From: a virus
IMG/VR virus record: IMGVR_UViG_3300036900_000443
Location: 1 to 64,000 of that record
Reading direction: 5' to 3' (one strand)
DNA: 64,000 nucleotides
The notes under the pieces were generated by a model. That model saw only the letters and a program-made list of their open reading frames with translations. It was not told where the DNA came from and made no database searches. The number at the start of each line of letters is the position of its first letter. Positions within the stretch are counted from its first letter, which is position 1. The position numbers were made by a program, and so were the translations under genes. This document shows, one piece after another, positions 26,809 to 34,783 of this stretch.

Positions 26809-27723
26809 CTACTCATTCCCTGCGTTCTGGAGCATTAGTTTGTACTTCTCCAGAGCGTAGTCTTTTTCGGAAACGCCCAAGTGCGCGGCTGCCCTGCGCT
26901 CCTCTTCGGATAATTCGACGACTTTGCGTCCCGCAGCGGGTTTCTGGGTGCCATTCCCAGCAGCGGAATAGCTCGACCCCACAACTGCGGTCGGAGTTCC
27001 GGTTCCGCGGACGGGAGCCATTACGCCTTGAATCGCTCTCCAATATGCGCTAGAACCGCGAACTACACCGGATCGTACCAGATTCGTTTCAAACTGTAAA
27101 ATCCTTTTCGTCTGCTCGTTGAGCGGCTGTCCATCGGGAGCCACCGCAAACCAGTGCGCATTCTGTTGGCGCCACTGTTCGCGCTGCACCGCGTAGTCGG
27201 GCGTCTCGGGATAGGGAGTGTATGCGGGCGTCGGCTGCGCCGCCGGCGTTGGGGGCGGCACTTGATACTGCGTCGAGCCGTTTTGGAACTGCACCTTCTT
27301 GGCTTTCAGCTCCATCAGCTTTCCGGTCAGCTCCGTCACCTTCTCGGGCGCATTGCCGCGCAGCGCATTGGTAACTTCCTGTTCCGCCTTCGAAATCTCC
27401 GCATCGAGATTGGCGCCCACCGCGGCCGTGGCTAATTGCCGCAGCTGCGCATTGGCTTCTTCCATTTGCTGCAAGCGCTGGCGATAGGTTTCGGCCGCTC
27501 GATAAGCACCGTCCCGCTCCCGCTTGGCAGTTTCCGATTCGTAATGCTTCTGCGCAATACGCCGATCCGCTCGCCGCGGCGCCCCGTCTGGCTTCGGCGG
27601 TTCGGGCTCCGGGCCGGCCGTATGGACAATCTCGATATCGTCCGGCTTGACCTCCGGCTGCGGCAGCGGGGTCTTTAATTCGAAATCCAAGCCGAGCTCT
27701 TCCGGCTTAATCTCCTGCGCCAT
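26809..27723 (-). CDS. Scaffolding protein (304 aa)
   Basis: The protein is highly charged and helical, with an acidic Pro-rich N-terminus (LDFELKTPLPQPEVKPDD), a long coiled-coil (residues about 55-140, including YRQRLQQMEEANAQLRQLA), a Pro-rich linker and a basic C-terminal part (KVVELSEEERRAAAHLG). This profile and the place just before the capsid gene are typical of podovirus scaffolds, which guide procapsid assembly and leave before packaging. It overlaps the start of the next upstream gene by 17 bases. Confidence 0.8.
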   Translation of the reverse strand: MAQEIKPEELGLDFELKTPLPQPEVKPDDIEIVHTAGPEPEPPKPDGAPRRADRRIAQKHYESETAKRERDGAYRAAETYRQRLQQMEEANAQLRQLATAAVGANLDAEISKAEQEVTNALRGNAPEKVTELTGKLMELKAKKVQFQNGSTQYQVPPPTPAAQPTPAYTPYPETPDYAVQREQWRQQNAHWFAVAPDGQPLNEQTKRILQFETNLVRSGVVRGSSAYWRAIQGVMAPVRGTGTPTAVVGSSYSAAGNGTQKPAAGRKVVELSEEERRAAAHLGVSEKDYALEKYKLMLQNAGNE

Positions 27724-28096
27724 ACTCGACTCCTTTTTTGTTCACCGCCAACGGCGGCTTCTTGCCCGTACTGCTGGGCAGCGGTGGTAGAAATAAGTAC
27801 GGCTGCCCCGGCCACCACAGCTCCTCTTCCGGCTCTACCTTCTTCGCTTTCCACTTCGTCAGCTTCTCCCAGAAGCGCTCCACATCGCTGCGCGGGCAGC
27901 CCTCTTGCCGCGCCAGCCGGCGCAAAGCGCTCAGGTGCATGCCTTCGTAGCGGCAGTAGATGGCGTACACCCAGCGTTCAAAGACCGTCAGAAACTGTTC
28001 GAAGGTCGCCTCTGCCGGACCGGCCGCGACTCGTTTCCGTTGCGCTTCAGCGCACACCCGATCCCCCAGCTTTTCTTGCCACTCGTCCCAGGTCAT
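27707..28096 (-). CDS. Small head-operon protein (129 aa)
   Basis: MTWDEWQEKLGDRVCAEAQR at 28096 is the start, overlapping the upstream stop by four bases (ATGA). The protein is helical, with FEQFLTVFERWVYAIYCRYE followed by a basic helix (FWEKLTKWKAKKVE) and a Pro-rich ending. The 3' end overlaps the scaffold start. I do not recognise the family; close coupling to the scaffold suggests an assembly role. Confidence 0.65.
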   Translation of the reverse strand: MTWDEWQEKLGDRVCAEAQRKRVAAGPAEATFEQFLTVFERWVYAIYCRYEGMHLSALRRLARQEGCPRSDVERFWEKLTKWKAKKVEPEEELWWPGQPYLFLPPLPSSTGKKPPLAVNKKGVEYGAGD

Positions 28097-28533
28097 GCCG
28101 CGTTCACCCGATCCACTTTCTCCGGACGATCGACGATCGCGAGCACATGCCGGTCTTCGACAATGCGATACTCGACGAACTCGCTGTCGGACACCACAAA
28201 GCGCGTGCCGGTATAGGAGTGAATCAAAACATAATCGCCGGGCTCGCACCAACTCGCCGGACGAATCCCCAACAGCAAGCCCAGCCGGCCGATGAAACTC
28301 AAGGGAAAATGCGCTCGGTCCTGATAGGCGCTCGGCCCCACCTCGACGACTTTGGCCACAATGCTCGCAGCCTGCTCGCGCTGTCGATAATCTTCCGGAC
28401 GGAAGATGCCGGTCGCAGTCTGCTCCGAACGCGTCGGGATGCCGATCAAGATGTGATAGCCGCAGGGCTTCACGACAAACGACGGCGACTCGATTTCTTC
28501 TTCTGCCAGTACGGTTACTGTTTCCGTTCCCAT
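28093..28533 (-). CDS. GroES-like co-chaperonin (146 aa)
   Basis: The frame begins with a variable N-terminus, then VKPCGYHILIGIPTRSEQT and TGIFRPEDYRQREQAASIVA, matching the beta-barrel core of Cpn10/GroES, followed by GDYVLIHSYTGTRFVVSDSE and HVLAIVD at the end. T4 gp31 and similar phage proteins replace GroES so that host GroEL can fold the large capsid protein. The gene lies between portal and scaffold, which supports such a use. A longer than usual insertion (residues about 65-90) may enlarge the folding chamber lid; this is inference. Confidence 0.8.
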   Translation of the reverse strand: MGTETVTVLAEEEIESPSFVVKPCGYHILIGIPTRSEQTATGIFRPEDYRQREQAASIVAKVVEVGPSAYQDRAHFPLSFIGRLGLLLGIRPASWCEPGDYVLIHSYTGTRFVVSDSEFVEYRIVEDRHVLAIVDRPEKVDRVNAA

Positions 28534-28718
28534 TCGAGAATCACATCCTCCACATCTGACTCGGCCAACTGCAGCCCCTCCATCACCCCGCAGGCGCGTT
28601 GATAAAGGTCAAAGCCTACAAAGCGTCCCTGCAAAATACGATTCGCTTGTTCGGCTAAGCGCTCGCGTAATTGCTTGCGGCAGCCGTACAGACCCCGCAG
28701 CTCGAACTCTTCGGGCAC
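28515..28718 (-). CDS. Small helical protein after the portal gene (67 aa)
   Basis: The start directly precedes the end of the portal gene (stop at 28719). It has two predicted helices (CRKQLRERLAEQANRILQG and YQRACGVMEGLQLAESDVED). Its 3' end overlaps the chaperonin gene by 19 bases. The family is common in this place in environmental podoviruses but has no assigned role that I know. Confidence 0.65.
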   Translation of the reverse strand: MPEEFELRGLYGCRKQLRERLAEQANRILQGRFVGFDLYQRACGVMEGLQLAESDVEDVILEWERKQ

Positions 28719-31001
28719 CTAGCCTCCCGCCTTCTGCTCGAGCTCGAGCAAACGCAGCTGCGCATCGATCTGCTGCTTCTGCTGCTGGAGCTGCAGCTTT
28801 TGTTGATCGATCTGTTCGCGATGCTGCTGCTTTTGTTGATCAAGCTGTTGCTTCTGTTGCTCGAGTTGAAACACCGGATCCTGCGCTTGCTGTTGCGCTT
28901 GCTGTTGCGCCTGCTGCGCGTTGTCGGCTTCGGTCGCCTGCTGCGCCGCCGAGGCCATACCCTGGCTCATGCCGTCCTGCACCTCGGGCTCCATGGGAAT
29001 CGGGAAGGGTTTGCCGAACTGCTTCTCGACTTCCTTCCAATGCTGGAATCCCGCATGCTCCGCAATGTGCGCCTGCAAGGCTGCCATCTTGGCCTGGGCT
29101 TGCGGGTCTTGCGCCAGCTCCTGTTGGACCTTCTGGTTCTGCGACAACGATTGATGGACTTGTAAGTGCGCCGCGTGCTCCTGGTCGAAGAAGGCCTTGA
29201 CCGGCCGGCCCGTTAGGAGACACAGATTCTCGGTGACCGGATCCAAGCGTTCGGCCGCATCCGGATTCTTCAATAAGTTATCCGGGTTCTCGATCCCCAA
29301 GGCCTGCAGGTACCACTTCAAAGCGTTGTAGAGATCGAAGGCCGAAGGGTTCTGCGCCAGAATACCGGCGAGCGATTGCCCTTGTAAGAGGCGCTCCGCC
29401 CGCGTCGACTTGGCGGGGTCGGCGACCGGTGAGATGCGCAAGAGATCGAGGTCGGGAAGATTGCCGACTTCCGCCTCGAGCTCGGCGACTAATTCGAATT
29501 CTTCTTCGACGGAATCGCGCACGCGAGAGGACACCGCGCTCACCGCTTGCAACTGCCGATCGAGGATCGATAGAACCGTGGTGGCCGGTAAGTCGCCCGA
29601 TCCGGGGAGATCCTGCAAAGAAGCTTGTGCATTGACCGCAGATGCCTTCCCTGTCTCTGCGACCTGCTGCTGCAATTGCAAAAGCACCGCATCGGGCGAC
29701 TTATAAGGACCCGTGAAGAAGCAGTTGGCAATCGGAATCGCTGGATCGACTTCCGCATCGCGCCACTCACCCGGCCGCAGGGGACGATTGTCTTCGCGAA
29801 TCTTTAAGGCTTTGTTCTTGTAGCCCGCGGGGAAGTTGGCCAAGGTGCCGGCATCGATCAGCTGCCGCCAGAGACTCGTCGCGGCAAAGGCCAGGTTGCC
29901 CAAGATGTGCCCCAGGCCCAAGCCGTAACTCCCAAACGCCGGGATGTACTGATAGGCCACATACATCTTGCGGCGCCGGCAATCGGGATCGTCCTCGCGC
30001 CAGTTGCGATAGACCGCAACGACCGCATTGGTCGAGCGATCGAGCGTGACGATATAGGGCAGTGCCCGACCGGTGGGTTCGGCGCTGAACAGATCCTCGC
30101 CGAGCGACAGATAGACATTCGCCTCGTAGAGCTCCAAGAAGTCGTCGGTCAAAACACTCTGGGTAAAGCCCGAGAGCTCCTGCTCTTTGCGCTCCACTAC
30201 TTCGATCGGATGATAGGTGGGCGACAGCGGGATGTCGCGATAGAAGCCGTCGAGCTGATTGCGCTTTACCTCTTCCGGAGTCTGGCGGAGCAAATGGGTA
30301 TAGCGCGGGCAACGCTCCAAATGCGGGAAGCCGTAGGGCAAGAGAAAGTCTTCGGGCGCCACGACGTCGACGCGTGTTCTCCGTTCCAAGCGGTCGTAAT
30401 AGATCTTCGAGAACACCGCTCCGGCAGTCCCCAGCACAAAGAGCTGATGTTCCTTTTCTCGTTTCCAGTAGCGTTCGGTGCGGGTAAAGAAGCGGTTCAA
30501 ACGCTTTTCAATCTGCCGGGCACGGATCGCATCCTCGTCTGTCTGCTGCCCTTCGGCGCCTTCGTCGTACATCACCTTGACGGGACCCGAGGGAGGGCAC
30601 AGCTCGCGAATGGTATCCGACTGGAAGCGAATGACCGCATCGATCAGCATGGTGTGAAACACCCCGCTGGCACCCTTGAAAGGCTCCGTTCTCTCCTCGA
30701 GCTTCAGTCCCAAGAGCTCCAGCGCCTTCGAATACGTCCGCATCCACACCCGACGGGATTGCGAATCGGCATCGATCCAGGCACGGATCTTGCTGCCGAT
30801 GGCCCCCAGGTCGCTGTCGGATAACGTCAGCGCCAGGTTCTGATGGAAGCCCTTCTCGGGATCGAGCAAGGGACCCTTGTGGTCCTCGAGATCGATACGA
30901 ATCGGCCCGCTGATTTCGGTGGGTGGCTCGTGCATCCCGTCCAGTAAGACCGTCGACGGCCCGTTAATCGCAGAGGGAGCAGCCGCGGTTAGAACGGACA
31001 T
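28719..31001 (-). CDS. Portal protein, P22 gp1-like (760 aa)
   Basis: At 760 residues it is the size of P22-type portals. Typical segments are KGASGVFHTMLIDAVIRFQS, the wing and stem region (RYWKREKEHQLFVLGTAGAV), VDVVAPEDFLLPYG, and the GLGLGHILGNLAFAATSLWR segment. The last 130 residues are a very long Gln-rich coiled coil (QQAQQQAQQQAQDPVFQLEQ and so on), equivalent to the P22 barrel. A dodecameric ring at one vertex, through which DNA is packaged and ejected, is the expected structure. Confidence 0.88.
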   Translation of the reverse strand: MSVLTAAAPSAINGPSTVLLDGMHEPPTEISGPIRIDLEDHKGPLLDPEKGFHQNLALTLSDSDLGAIGSKIRAWIDADSQSRRVWMRTYSKALELLGLKLEERTEPFKGASGVFHTMLIDAVIRFQSDTIRELCPPSGPVKVMYDEGAEGQQTDEDAIRARQIEKRLNRFFTRTERYWKREKEHQLFVLGTAGAVFSKIYYDRLERRTRVDVVAPEDFLLPYGFPHLERCPRYTHLLRQTPEEVKRNQLDGFYRDIPLSPTYHPIEVVERKEQELSGFTQSVLTDDFLELYEANVYLSLGEDLFSAEPTGRALPYIVTLDRSTNAVVAVYRNWREDDPDCRRRKMYVAYQYIPAFGSYGLGLGHILGNLAFAATSLWRQLIDAGTLANFPAGYKNKALKIREDNRPLRPGEWRDAEVDPAIPIANCFFTGPYKSPDAVLLQLQQQVAETGKASAVNAQASLQDLPGSGDLPATTVLSILDRQLQAVSAVSSRVRDSVEEEFELVAELEAEVGNLPDLDLLRISPVADPAKSTRAERLLQGQSLAGILAQNPSAFDLYNALKWYLQALGIENPDNLLKNPDAAERLDPVTENLCLLTGRPVKAFFDQEHAAHLQVHQSLSQNQKVQQELAQDPQAQAKMAALQAHIAEHAGFQHWKEVEKQFGKPFPIPMEPEVQDGMSQGMASAAQQATEADNAQQAQQQAQQQAQDPVFQLEQQKQQLDQQKQQHREQIDQQKLQLQQQKQQIDAQLRLLELEQKAGG

Positions 31002-31189
31002 CGCGACTCCTCATGTTGTTGTTGTTCCCGCTCGTAAGCGCGTTCCGCACAGACCTTACATGCTACGTAGCCGTCGGGCACCAGGCGCCCGCAGCGTGGA
31101 CAGCGATAGGGTTCGGCCGGTTCCTGCCGCCACTCGAGCGAGAGTTCTAATTGTTGTTCCACGTTTCCCTTTGCTTTCGTTCGTTTCAC
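30989..31189 (-). CDS. Small zinc-ribbon protein (66 aa)
   Basis: CPRCGRLVPDGYVACKVCAE is a four-Cys zinc ribbon in the middle of the protein, followed by a charged helix (RAYEREQQQHEESRCP). The start follows the terminase stop directly, and the 3' end overlaps the portal by 13 bases. Small zinc proteins between terminase and portal occur in several phages; a role in packaging or transcription is possible but unproven. Confidence 0.65.
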   Translation of the reverse strand: MKRTKAKGNVEQQLELSLEWRQEPAEPYRCPRCGRLVPDGYVACKVCAERAYEREQQQHEESRCPF

Positions 31190-32833
31190 TTAGCCGTAGT
31201 ACGCCACCTCGTTCCAGGCCTGCGTGACCGGCATGGGTTCGTCGGATGCGGTCTCGAGCTGTCCGCCGCGGCGGAGTTTCAAGAGACACATGGCAGCGGT
31301 GTCGACGTAGTCGTCGTAGAGTCCGTTGGGGAATTCGGCGAGCTCCTGCGCGACCGTGGTTGACCAGCGCTCGTTAGCGCCGTCCGCCCGCCGCCAGACA
31401 CAGCCGCTCTTAAATAAGTCCGCAACGGAGGACAAGCGCAGGTATTTCGACATGCCCCGTACCGGGAAGAAGTCTTCGACGGGAATCCCCGACTGGCGGA
31501 GCTCTTGTACTAAGGGAGCGCCGGCGGATTTCGATTCGATAATGACGGTGTCCGGCTGCCAGAGTTGTATCGCCTGTTTCGCCGCCTGCTTGAGTTGCGG
31601 GAATTCCAAGCGATCGCGGAAGGCGTCGAGGAGAATGATTTGGGGCAAGGACAGCATGCGCTCGTAGCGCTGCACTTGTTCCCGATTCAGTTCCGGTAAT
31701 TCGGGATAGAGCTGCGTCCGATACTCGAGCGGCAGGTCGGACAACATGAACAAGCCCCAGGTGAGACAGGCGGAGTAGTTCGCGTTGCGCAGATCTTTCG
31801 ATTGGGCAAACGAGGTATCCCAACCTTGCACGATGTAGCGCACCCGCGGCAGCCACGTCTCGTGCCACAGATTCCAGTCTTCAAGCGCCACGAGACTCGT
31901 CGCTTCCGAGACCGGGCGCTGCTGATACTGGCACATCCATTTCCCCGCCGGCATATCGCGGCGGAGTTGTTGCAGTTCTTCGAGCGGCCAACGCTCCGGC
32001 CAACCCGAGCGTTCCTCTTCCGTCTCTGTGCCGGCGCCCAAGATGGCAGGCATGGTGAGATGCGTCCAGGCCGCAGAGTCGGACTTCGAGCTCTCGCGGA
32101 TCCGTGAGACGACATCCTTCGCGCCCCACAGCGTGTTGATTAATCCCAAGACGCCGCCGGGCTCGAGACGTTGACGAGGTCCCGAGGTATACCAATCCCA
32201 GATCCCGTCGAGCTGATGACCCGTCGGATCGAGAGCATCCTGTTCGGCCACGATGTCGTCGAGTAAGACACAGTCTCCGCCGCGGCCGGAGATGGTGCCG
32301 CCGGTGCCGATGGCAAAGAATTCTCCGCCGGCCTCTAAATGCCAATGCCCGGCGCTACGGCTGTCTTTCGCTAACGACACGCCGGGGAACAAGCTCTGAT
32401 AGGCCTCCGAGCGAATCAGGTTGCGGATTTGACGCGAGAAGCTGACGGCCAAATCCGCGGTACGCGAAGCGCCGATAAATTTGTGATGCGGCTCGTTTCC
32501 CAAATACCAAGCGGGGAAGAGAATCGATGCGAGAGAGCTTTTCCCAAAGCGTGGGGGCATCGCAATCGTAATGCGTTTGCGTTTGCGTTCCGCCAGCTCC
32601 ATCAGCGTTTGGGCAATACTGCGCAAGTGCTGTCCATCTTTCCAGCCCGGAAAGACGCACTGCGCAAAAGAGTACAGATCTGCACGGGCCCGTACGGCGA
32701 CGCGCTCTCTCCGTTCGGCTAAGAGCTGTTCCCCGCTTAAGCCAATACGCACCGAATAGCGGCTGAGCTCTTTGCGCTCGCCGTCATCGAGCACCCCGCC
32801 GGAGACAAAGCGTTCAAACAGCGCTCGCGACAT
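31190..32833 (-). CDS. terL: Terminase large subunit (547 aa)
   Basis: All motor and nuclease motifs are visible. Walker A is MPPRFGKSS at residues 92-100, Walker B is DCVLLDD at 187-193. The RNase H-like nuclease has Asp339 (QGWDTS), Glu433 (IIESKSAG) and Asp511 (YDDYVDTA). The N-terminal helical part (FPGWKDGQHLRSIAQTLMEL) is the usual adaptor. The enzyme packs DNA into the prohead through the portal and cuts concatemers. It is the first gene of the long minus-strand transcript; no small subunit lies next to it, and a candidate is at 47380-47898. Confidence 0.93.
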   Translation of the reverse strand: MSRALFERFVSGGVLDDGERKELSRYSVRIGLSGEQLLAERRERVAVRARADLYSFAQCVFPGWKDGQHLRSIAQTLMELAERKRKRITIAMPPRFGKSSLASILFPAWYLGNEPHHKFIGASRTADLAVSFSRQIRNLIRSEAYQSLFPGVSLAKDSRSAGHWHLEAGGEFFAIGTGGTISGRGGDCVLLDDIVAEQDALDPTGHQLDGIWDWYTSGPRQRLEPGGVLGLINTLWGAKDVVSRIRESSKSDSAAWTHLTMPAILGAGTETEEERSGWPERWPLEELQQLRRDMPAGKWMCQYQQRPVSEATSLVALEDWNLWHETWLPRVRYIVQGWDTSFAQSKDLRNANYSACLTWGLFMLSDLPLEYRTQLYPELPELNREQVQRYERMLSLPQIILLDAFRDRLEFPQLKQAAKQAIQLWQPDTVIIESKSAGAPLVQELRQSGIPVEDFFPVRGMSKYLRLSSVADLFKSGCVWRRADGANERWSTTVAQELAEFPNGLYDDYVDTAAMCLLKLRRGGQLETASDEPMPVTQAWNEVAYYG

Positions 32834-33124
32834 TACGCAGACAGCCCATTACCGTACAAGGTACTCCAATTCCGTACAGACGTCTATCCCTTCCGGACCG
32901 AATGGGACCCGCCACTACAGAAGTAGTTCGGAAGCCGTGCGCCAAAAAGGCGAAACAGTGCTAGGCTAAGCGCAAGCAATACGCTTCGAACGAAAGATTC
33001 ACCCTTATAGACAGCGGCTCGTTCCCTCGTGGAATGGGCCGCATTTTTCTGGTCTGCACGCAAAAAAAGCTGGAGCAAAGTTTGCCTCCCCTGCTCCAGC
33101 AAATGGTCGAGATTTAATGCAGTT
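32834..33124. other. Non-coding leader region with structured, terminator-ended plus-strand segment
   Basis: No convincing gene is present between the terminase and the next minus-strand gene. On the minus strand it is the untranslated leader of the late operon, with CCGTACA at 32852-32858 and 32872-32878, 20 bases apart. Read on the plus strand it folds into several hairpins (for example CCGAA...TTCGG around an inner CTAC/GTAG stem near 32899-32935, and AAGCG...CGCTT near 32970-32990) and ends in a strong terminator. A small antisense RNA is therefore possible. A minus-strand frame of 72 codons here (32884-33102) was judged non-coding. Confidence 0.45.
33014..33048 (+). terminator. Intrinsic terminator (plus strand)
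   Basis: GCGGCTCGTTCC (33014-33025), a five-base loop and GGAATGGGCCGC (33031-33042) form a 12-pair stem with two G-U pairs, followed by ATTTTT. On the minus strand no T-run follows. No plus-strand protein gene ends nearby, so it either stops leftover transcription from outside or ends a small RNA. Confidence 0.75.
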
Positions 33125-33364
33125 TCAGTGTACGTCCCGTGGAACCAACTGGCAAGTCGGTCGCCCCACTTCCAGTGCTGTTCCTAAACATTCTTCGCAC
33201 ATCGGCAGCGAGAGATGTTCTGTAGAGAACACTTCGCGTAGTTGCCCGTCCCGGCTGCGAATTTGTACTACCCTTCGCCCCGGTAACGGCCCGTCTACTA
33301 ACGCGGCATCCTGTATTTCTACAGGCTTGCCGCAGAAAAAGCAGTGAATACTGCGACGTTTCAT
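33125..33364 (-). CDS. Small zinc-binding protein (79 aa)
   Basis: MKRRSIHCFFCGKPVEIQDA at 33364 is chosen because the bases before it (CGCACACATG) match the start context used by many other genes of this phage. Cys8, Cys11, Cys56 and Cys59 (HCFFCGK and MCEECLG) make a split zinc knuckle around a strand-rich middle. The gene is on the minus strand between the terminase leader and the switch region, so it may be expressed early in the late phase or in lysogeny. It could be a small regulator; no family was recognised. Confidence 0.6.
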   Translation of the reverse strand: MKRRSIHCFFCGKPVEIQDAALVDGPLPGRRVVQIRSRDGQLREVFSTEHLSLPMCEECLGTALEVGRPTCQLVPRDVH

Positions 33365-33502
33365 GTGTGCGTTGGTTTTTGCCATGCAGGAAGTGTAAAG
33401 CGAAAGGTCTCGTTTGCATCCGTTATCGCGGAAATCTTTTTCAGCTCCCGATTCGTCTCATTCGCACCATTCCCCGGATTTGCCAAAAAACCTGTGGAAA
33501 AG

Positions 33503-33685
33503 CTATAAGCGGAAGGGATCTTCTTGGACTTTCTTTTCAAGTGCCTCCAGTTTCCGCTCCAGCTCCTCGAGACGCTTCTGATGCAGGTCCAAGCGCCTCG
33601 TATTTGTCCAGGTAAACTGGCTGACCACCTTCCCGGCCTTCCTCTCCCGGTATCGTTTGCAGCGTTCTGCGTTGGTGAGCTTCAT
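33503..33685 (-). CDS. Small basic coiled-coil protein (60 aa)
   Basis: The core MKLTNAERCKRYRERKAGKV, followed by a leucine-zipper-like coiled coil (LHQKRLEELERKLEALEKKV), looks like a small basic DNA-binding protein; a basic region plus zipper is reminiscent of bZIP. Phage proteins starting with the TNAERxxRYRERK motif are common and unassigned. An upstream ATG would add six residues. The gene is first on the minus strand next to the operator cluster at 33684-33846, so it could bind there; this is inference. Confidence 0.55.
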   Translation of the reverse strand: MKLTNAERCKRYRERKAGKVVSQFTWTNTRRLDLHQKRLEELERKLEALEKKVQEDPFRL

Positions 33686-33846
33686 GTCACGACATTTTGA
33701 CATATTTGTACGGAGACGTGCAGAATCAACGGGTCGTGTCAAACCGTGTCAAATGTCGGGTCGGTACATGTCGCGTGATCCCCAATCAGCCTATGCGACA
33801 TGTGTCGTCGACATGAATCAGCTGCTGCGACACGTGTCGTGACATG
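33684..33846. promoter_or_regulatory. Cluster of TGTC...GACA palindromic operator-like sites
   Basis: ATGTCACGACAT (33684-33695, ATGTC/GACAT arms), CGACATGTGTCG (33796-33807), TGTCGTCGACA (33803-33813), the perfect palindrome CGACACGTGTCG (33828-33839) and TGTCGTGACA (33835-33844) lie within 165 bases, together with two direct CGTGTCAAA copies (33735-33743, 33745-33753). Shared half-sites TGTCG point to one dimeric regulator. The protein that binds is not identified. Confidence 0.6.
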
Positions 33847-34191
33847 CTGCGCGAGGTGCATTGCGGGAAGTTGGAGGTCGTAAGAGTGGAATAATATCGG
33901 CCGGTCAGCGAGCGTGGGCACCCAAAAAGGGGGCCAGGCAGGCTCGCGCAGGGCGGCGCCAGGGACCCGCGGAAGCAGGCCGGACAGGCCGCCGGCCGGG
34001 CCTGGCGAGCCCCAGGCCGCAGCACATTGCGGATCATTGCGGCCGAGCGCGTTGCAAACACAGCTGTTACGCATATGCATGGCGGTTTGTGAAACCGCCG
34101 CGCTTCCTTTGGCGCGGGATCGCCTGCGAGCTCGAGCCTGCCGGGCCGCGGGAGTGGAGCTGGCAATTGGCGCCAGGGCGCCGGCCGGGCG

Positions 34192-34205
34192 CGTGTCGCG
34201 ACACG
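34192..34205. promoter_or_regulatory. Perfect 14-base palindrome CGTGTCGCGACACG
   Basis: This perfect inverted repeat carries the same TGTCG half-site as the cluster at 33684-33846, 350 bases away. Two distant operator groups could allow looping or separate control of leftward and rightward promoters. Binding is not shown by sequence. Confidence 0.55.
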
Positions 34206-34336
34206 TAACACGATGTGAATATTGTTTTCGTGCGCATTGTTCTACGAATCCTGCGCACAGCGTGACGCCACGTTACGGACGCTGCGAACAACAGCGGCAT
34301 ACAGGAGTGGTGTTGTTCTTACCACTCCGCCCACGT

Positions 34337-34360
34337 CCGAGGGCGTCCGGCCGCCCTCGG
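34337..34360. terminator. GC-rich hairpin, possible terminator or attenuator
   Basis: CCGAGGGCG (34337-34345), loop of six and CGCCCTCGG (34352-34360) form a perfect nine-pair stem. A GTTTT tract follows only after about ten bases, so it is not a standard terminator. It lies about 100 bases before the probable early promoter and could insulate it. Confidence 0.4.
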
Positions 34361-34426
34361 GCACCTCGCCGTTTTGTCACATATCACTAAAGAACGCATC
34401 ACATAGGACCGAATAGGACCTGGTAC

Positions 34427-34484
34427 GTACGGAAACAGCTAGCCAGTGTACGGAAACTTGACAGATCCAAAAGCAGGGTAATGA
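34427..34484 (+). promoter_or_regulatory. Probable early promoter with GTACGGAAAC repeats
   Basis: GTACGGAAAC occurs at 34427-34436 and 34448-34457, 21 bases apart (two helical turns). TTGACA at 34458-34463 is a perfect -35 box; TAATGA at 34479-34484 is a possible -10, but the 15-base gap is shorter than usual. It would drive the rightward early genes starting at 34538, perhaps with help from a protein bound at the repeats. Confidence 0.5.
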
Positions 34485-34537
34485 TGGGATTTCAGCCGGA
34501 CAGCCACCAGGCAGCCGGTTGGGAAACGGAAACACAC

Positions 34538-34771
34538 ATGGAATACATCGAATACGGCTTAGCATGCGACGACTGCGTTGTCGCGATAGCCAACGACGAT
34601 TACACCGGCATGGACGAACGCCAAGAACGCGCCACCCGTGCCGCCCTGAAACAGCTGGCACACCTCCAGATTCATCTGGTGGTTGGCGACGAGGTCGGCT
34701 ATCAGTATCACCGCTGCAACGTTTGCGGCGGCCTGCCTGGCAATCGACACAAGGTCGGCTATCTCGAATAA
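34538..34771 (+). CDS. Small zinc-binding early protein (77 aa)
   Basis: The ATG at 34538 sits in GGAAACACACATG, the common start context of this phage. CDDC near the N-terminus and CNVCGG near the C-terminus (GLACDDCVVAIANDDYTGMD; YHRCNVCGGLPGNRH) form a zinc-binding pair and match a protein family seen in many phages of soil bacteria. It is the first gene of the rightward transcript. Function unknown. Confidence 0.7.
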   Translation: MEYIEYGLACDDCVVAIANDDYTGMDERQERATRAALKQLAHLQIHLVVGDEVGYQYHRCNVCGGLPGNRHKVGYLE

Positions 34772-34783
34772 AGGAACACACAC

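Larger units (their letters stand above)
33686..34537. promoter_or_regulatory. Early/late switch region, non-coding
   Basis: About 850 bases separate the leftward and rightward transcription units. It holds clustered TGTC/GACA palindromes (33684-33846 and 34192-34205), a very GC-rich stretch around 33.9-34.2 kb with strong self-pairing (for example GGCCTGG...CCAGGCC near 33998-34016), a nine-pair hairpin at 34337-34360, direct repeats ATAGGACC at 34402-34420, two GTACGGAAAC copies and a TTGACA at 34458. Reading frames of 70-150 codons on both strands here are low complexity and were not called. Confidence 0.6.

Noticed and set aside
32884-33102. 72-codon minus-strand frame in the late leader
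   Set aside because: Overlaps the strong terminator hairpin and structured region; no ribosome-binding site and weak composition.
33739-34211. Frames of 110-140 codons on both strands in the switch region
   Set aside because: Very GC-rich low-complexity sequence with palindromes; Arg/Pro/Ala-rich translations and no start signals.
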